A stretch of DNA of 64,000 nucleotides from positions 29,744 through 93,743 of the forward strand of contig JAJZVU010000011.1 of the NCBI GenBank assembly GCA_021845505.1, in the 5' to 3' direction. Under the pieces are notes generated by a model that saw only the letters and a program-made list of their open reading frames with translations, was not told where the DNA came from and did not search any database. Source of the stretch: Pseudomonadota bacterium. Lineage in GTDB: Bacteria > Pseudomonadota > Gammaproteobacteria > Burkholderiales > Burkholderiaceae_C. This document shows positions 61,341 to 64,000 of this stretch, piece after piece. Position 1 is the first letter of the stretch. The number at the start of each line of letters is the position of its first letter. Both the position numbers and the translations under genes were made by a program.

Positions 61341-62536
61341 GATTCGGCGGCTCCCTCACCCCGACGCTGGCGACCATCGAGCGCTCGCTGTTCGGCCTGG
61401 ACGACACGACGCCGGGGCCCGATCCGGCCGACGACCCGACGCTCGTCCAGCCGGGCGAGGCCGACCCGGTCGAACCGGGGCCGGGGTTGCGCTCGATGAT
61501 CGAGCGCCGGGCGGCCGCGGCCCTGGGCGCCGCCCGGCACGCCGCGGCGACCACCGCGCAGGACCTTCCGCGCCCGGGAACGATCTGGTGGTTGCACCCG
61601 CCCGCGCACTGCGACGCGGCGGTGGCGCTGCTGGTCAGCGCGGCGTCGCGGCACTCCGGCGTGCAAGGCTGGCTGGTCGCCCCGGAGACCGCCTACGCCT
61701 CGCACCGGGACTGGGTCCTGCAGGAAGAGGACGTCGAAGGCGCGGCGCTCGACCCGCGACTGGGCATGGTGCAGCTGTGGAATCCCCTGCATGTCTGGCC
61801 GCAGGCTCTGGAGGCGCAGGCGACCTGCGTCACGCCACCCGCACTGCAGGCCATGCTGGCAGTCGCCCGCGAGCCGGTGGCCCTGCCTGCCGCGCAGCCC
61901 GCGCCAGGCCGCATCGGGCTGGTGGAAAGCCGCGGCGTTGCCTGGGTGTGCGGGACCCCGCTGGGTGACGCGCGCAACGACCCCCGGCACCGCTACCAGG
62001 ATCTGTACCGCACGCTGGCGGCACGCCTTGCACGGCAGTCCGCCACGCCGGCCGCGAACGACGGCACGCTGGCGGCAGCCGATGCGCGCGCACAGGTGTT
62101 CGCGAGTGCCGCGGCAGCCGGGCCATCCGGTCACGAGCCGCTGCGCACGCTGCGGGCCGCCGCACCACGCGACACCGCCACGTGGCTGCGCCGCCCGAAG
62201 CTGTCGGCCGACTTCCTGCGCGGCGCAGGGGTCGCGGCAGCGCTGCTGCTGGCCATCGGACTGCCGCTGGCACTGCGCAAACCCGCCGTCGCCCCTTCCG
62301 CCACCCGGGGCATCGTGGCTCCCCAGGCTGCGGTGACCTTCGAGGTGCACTTCGCGGCCGACGCGACCCTGTCGCAGATCGGCGCGCTGCTGCGGCAGGC
62401 CGGGCTGCAACTGGCCGGCGGACCCGACGCCAGCGACGCGTACCTGCTGCGCGCAAGCGCTGCGCAGGCCGCGAAGACGCGCCGCGTGCTCGATGCATCG
62501 CCGCTGGTCGTGAGCTGGGCACAGTCCGGGCGCTGA
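61337..62536 (+). CDS. Membrane protein, probable anti-sigma partner
   Basis: A 399-residue protein. A long soluble N-terminal part (about 1-300) precedes one transmembrane helix (FLRGAGVAAALLLAIGLPLA). An extracytoplasmic domain of about 75 residues follows (VTFEVHFAADATLSQIGALL ... YLLRASAAQAAKTRRVLDAS), a compact fold also seen at the C-terminus of some anti-sigma factors. The first helix (SLTPTLATIERSLFG) could contact the sigma factor. Start and sigma stop overlap as ATGA. Anti-sigma function is inferred from gene order. Confidence 0.6.
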   Translation: MRFGGSLTPTLATIERSLFGLDDTTPGPDPADDPTLVQPGEADPVEPGPGLRSMIERRAAAALGAARHAAATTAQDLPRPGTIWWLHPPAHCDAAVALLVSAASRHSGVQGWLVAPETAYASHRDWVLQEEDVEGAALDPRLGMVQLWNPLHVWPQALEAQATCVTPPALQAMLAVAREPVALPAAQPAPGRIGLVESRGVAWVCGTPLGDARNDPRHRYQDLYRTLAARLARQSATPAANDGTLAAADARAQVFASAAAAGPSGHEPLRTLRAAAPRDTATWLRRPKLSADFLRGAGVAAALLLAIGLPLALRKPAVAPSATRGIVAPQAAVTFEVHFAADATLSQIGALLRQAGLQLAGGPDASDAYLLRASAAQAAKTRRVLDASPLVVSWAQSGR

Positions 62537-63461
62537 AGGCACGCCACGCGCCTGCGCGTGCAGGCCTCGGGGATTTTCAAATCCGCTCGGCTGCGGCGTT
62601 CTGCCGGGTGAGCGCGGTGCGCACGCGATGCCGGACTCGACCCGCCTGCGCATTCAGGTCCGACCCCGCGGCAGGGCTTTTCGACATCGCGCGCGTGTTT
62701 TCACGACATTTCACCGGACATTCATCCGCGTCGCGAGAATCGATGACACACAGGCCAGTACCCCGTCATTCCGGAAAAACACCATGTCGCGCGCCGTCGG
62801 CAACCCTTACCTTTCCGCTTTCCCGCCGCGCTGCGAGATTCCACGCTGGAATCATTCGCAATTCCGGATACTACCCACCACCTTTTCTTACCATGCCTCC
62901 ACTGCTCGATCGCCGCTGTCCGGTAATCCCGCGGTAACCGGTCGCAGCGAGAATGACGGGCCGGATCGTTTGCGCAACGCCGCGATGCCAGCAGGCTGTG
63001 CACGCGCCTGCCCGGGTCGGCGATCGCGCGCTGCCGCGTCGGCGCGCCTTGCGCGGCAGCGCGCTCAGACGCATCGAACCGGCTGCGATCGGGTTCGTTC
63101 GCTGTCGAAGCCTGCGCGCTTCCTGCAGCCGGCGCACGTCGTCGGTTGCGCTCGCGCCGCCGCCACCGTGCCGCCCGGCGTGCCGACCCGGCCATAATCG
63201 AGGCCGCTCGACAATCGCGGAAAGTCGTAACGCGCAGGCCATTACCATACCCCCTGTTTCCTCGATGATGACTCTTCTGGTAACCCTCCTTACTGCGCGC
63301 GACAGTCCGTCCTCCGGCTGGCGCGCGCCGGCGTCGCCGTGGCATCACCCAGCGGCAAGGACCTGCCTGCCCCGATCTCGGCAACGGCATGCAGCCAGCC
63401 TTCCCCTCGTTTGGCACGCCGGACATTCCCCAACCCAGAGCCTGAAAGCCGGAGCCCCCGT
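62537..63461. other. 925-bp region without a supported gene
   Basis: Several open frames cross it on both strands, but their products are Arg/Pro/Ala-rich with no hydrophobic-core pattern and no ribosome sites, and local composition is less GC-biased than in real genes. It must contain the promoter of the zinc-ribbon gene. Small features seen: a dyad CCGGT...ACCGG around 62918-62941 and AT-richer patches near 62850-62900. It may be a degraded gene or a regulatory/RNA region. Confidence 0.5.
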
Positions 63462-64000
63462 ATGACGACTTTTTGCACACAATGTGGAACCCCGAACAAC
63501 GATGGGGCCAAGTTTTGCAAGGGATGCGGCTCGCCGCTGGCAAAAAGGGCCGCGCAAGGCGACACGCCGGCCGGCCCGGGGGCCACGCCGACGCCTGCCG
63601 ACCCCGCACTCGACCCGCAGGGGCCCGGCGGATCGACAGCACAGGCGGCCGACGAGCAGCGCAGGGCCGACGACCAGCGCAGGGCCGACGAGCAGCGCAA
63701 GGCCGACGAGCAGCGCAAGGCCGACGAGCAGCGCAAGGCCGACGACCAGCGCAGGGCCGACGACCAGCGCAAGGCCGACGACCAGCGCAGGGCCGACGAG
63801 CAGCGCAGGGCCGACGACCAGCGCAGGGCCGACGAGCAGCGCAGGGCCGACGAGCAGCGCAGGGCCGACGAGCAGCGCAGGGCCGACGAGCAGCGCAAGG
63901 CCGACGAGCAGCGCAGGGCCGACGAGCAGCGCAGGGCCGACGAGCAGCGCAGGGCCGACGAGCAGCGCAGGGCCGACGAGCAGCGCAGGGCCGACGAGCA
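63462..64000 (+). CDS. Zinc-ribbon protein with long charged repeat helix (partial, runs off the end)
   Basis: The first 26 residues form a double-CxxC zinc ribbon (TFCTQCGTPNNDGAKFCKGCG). A 35-residue Pro/Gly/Ala-rich linker follows, then at least 19 perfect-length 6-residue repeats AD[E/D]QR[R/K] continuing past the window edge. The repeats should form one long, highly charged alpha-helix or coiled coil. GGAG lies 7 bases before the ATG at 63462. Zinc-ribbon N-termini of this type often head membrane or scaffold proteins; the C-terminal part needed for a call is outside the window. The antisense frame across the repeat is a shadow. Confidence 0.8.
   Translation, partial: MTTFCTQCGTPNNDGAKFCKGCGSPLAKRAAQGDTPAGPGATPTPADPALDPQGPGGSTAQAADEQRRADDQRRADEQRKADEQRKADEQRKADDQRRADDQRKADDQRRADEQRRADDQRRADEQRRADEQRRADEQRRADEQRKADEQRRADEQRRADEQRRADEQRRADEQRRADE
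63648..64000 (+). repeat. 18-bp tandem repeat array, at least 19.6 units
   Basis: The unit GCCGACGAGCAGCGCAGG is repeated in frame with two silent-to-conservative variable sites (GAG/GAC giving Glu/Asp, and AGG/AAG giving Arg/Lys). Units 1-10 are mixed; from unit 11 on they are almost uniform, pointing to recent expansion at the 3' side. The array runs off the right edge. Confidence 0.95.

Noticed and set aside
62722..63642. A 306-codon minus-strand frame in the right-hand gap
   Set aside because: Arg-rich, overlaps the start of the zinc-ribbon gene antisense, has no motif and no ribosome site.
63648..64000. CRISPR-like repeat array
   Set aside because: The 18-bp units are contiguous with no spacers and keep the reading frame of the zinc-ribbon gene, so this is a coding tandem repeat.

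Overview
The window is about 64 kb of very GC-rich DNA (roughly 70 percent G+C by eye) with tightly packed genes and short gaps. Gene content points to a betaproteobacterium, probably of the order Burkholderiales: a DUF3563 small protein, a long OFA-type oxalate/formate transporter, a complete kdpFABC-kdpDE locus, a DabA/DabB inorganic-carbon pump, many chemosensory and c-di-GMP proteins, and a Rieske-oxygenase catabolic cluster. No rRNA, tRNA, CRISPR array, transposase or prophage gene was found. The organism is inferred from family content only.

Layout. 0-4 kb: the end of an unidentified gene, a LysR regulator, a small polytopic membrane protein and an OFA transporter (carboxylate/C1 theme). 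4-11 kb: a soluble chemoreceptor, a metallophosphoesterase, small proteins (two of them paralogs), two head-to-head L,D-transpeptidases and an Lpp-like lipoprotein. 11-15 kb: an AcoR-type sigma-54 activator beside a DsrE-like gene and a periplasmic binding-protein gene. These two are preceded by a readable sigma-54 promoter with tandem upstream dyads. 15-23 kb: an FkbM methyltransferase, dabA-dabB with a divergent NhaR-like LysR regulator, and a PGDYG-type membrane protein. 23-33 kb (minus strand): narX/narL-like genes, then cheR-cheB-cheW-MCP, a degenerate GGDEF protein and an MFS transporter. 33-40 kb: a signal-less ModA-like protein, a TetR regulator, a GAF-PAS-GGDEF-globin-like-GAF-EAL protein and a cold-shock protein. 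40-48.6 kb: the kdp locus, preceded by a partial duplicate of its promoter and of the kdpA 5' end.

48.6-59 kb: one long minus-strand transcription unit encodes a Rieske oxygenase, a glutamine-synthetase-like ligase, a [2Fe-2S] ferredoxin, a ferredoxin reductase, a complete branched-chain-type ABC importer and an HTH-only LysR protein, with a GntR/FCD regulator divergent from it. This looks like an uptake-plus-oxidation pathway for an unidentified amine or N-containing compound. 59-64 kb: a Tat-like secreted caspase-like protease diverges from a sigma factor/membrane protein pair. After a 0.9 kb gap comes a zinc-ribbon protein with a long 6-residue repeat array that runs off the end.

The most unusual items are the sigma-54 module at 14.8-15.0 kb, the kdp promoter/kdpA duplication, the Rieske/ligase/ABC cluster and the caspase/sigma/zinc-ribbon region. 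All functions come from reading motifs by eye, and no database search was run.
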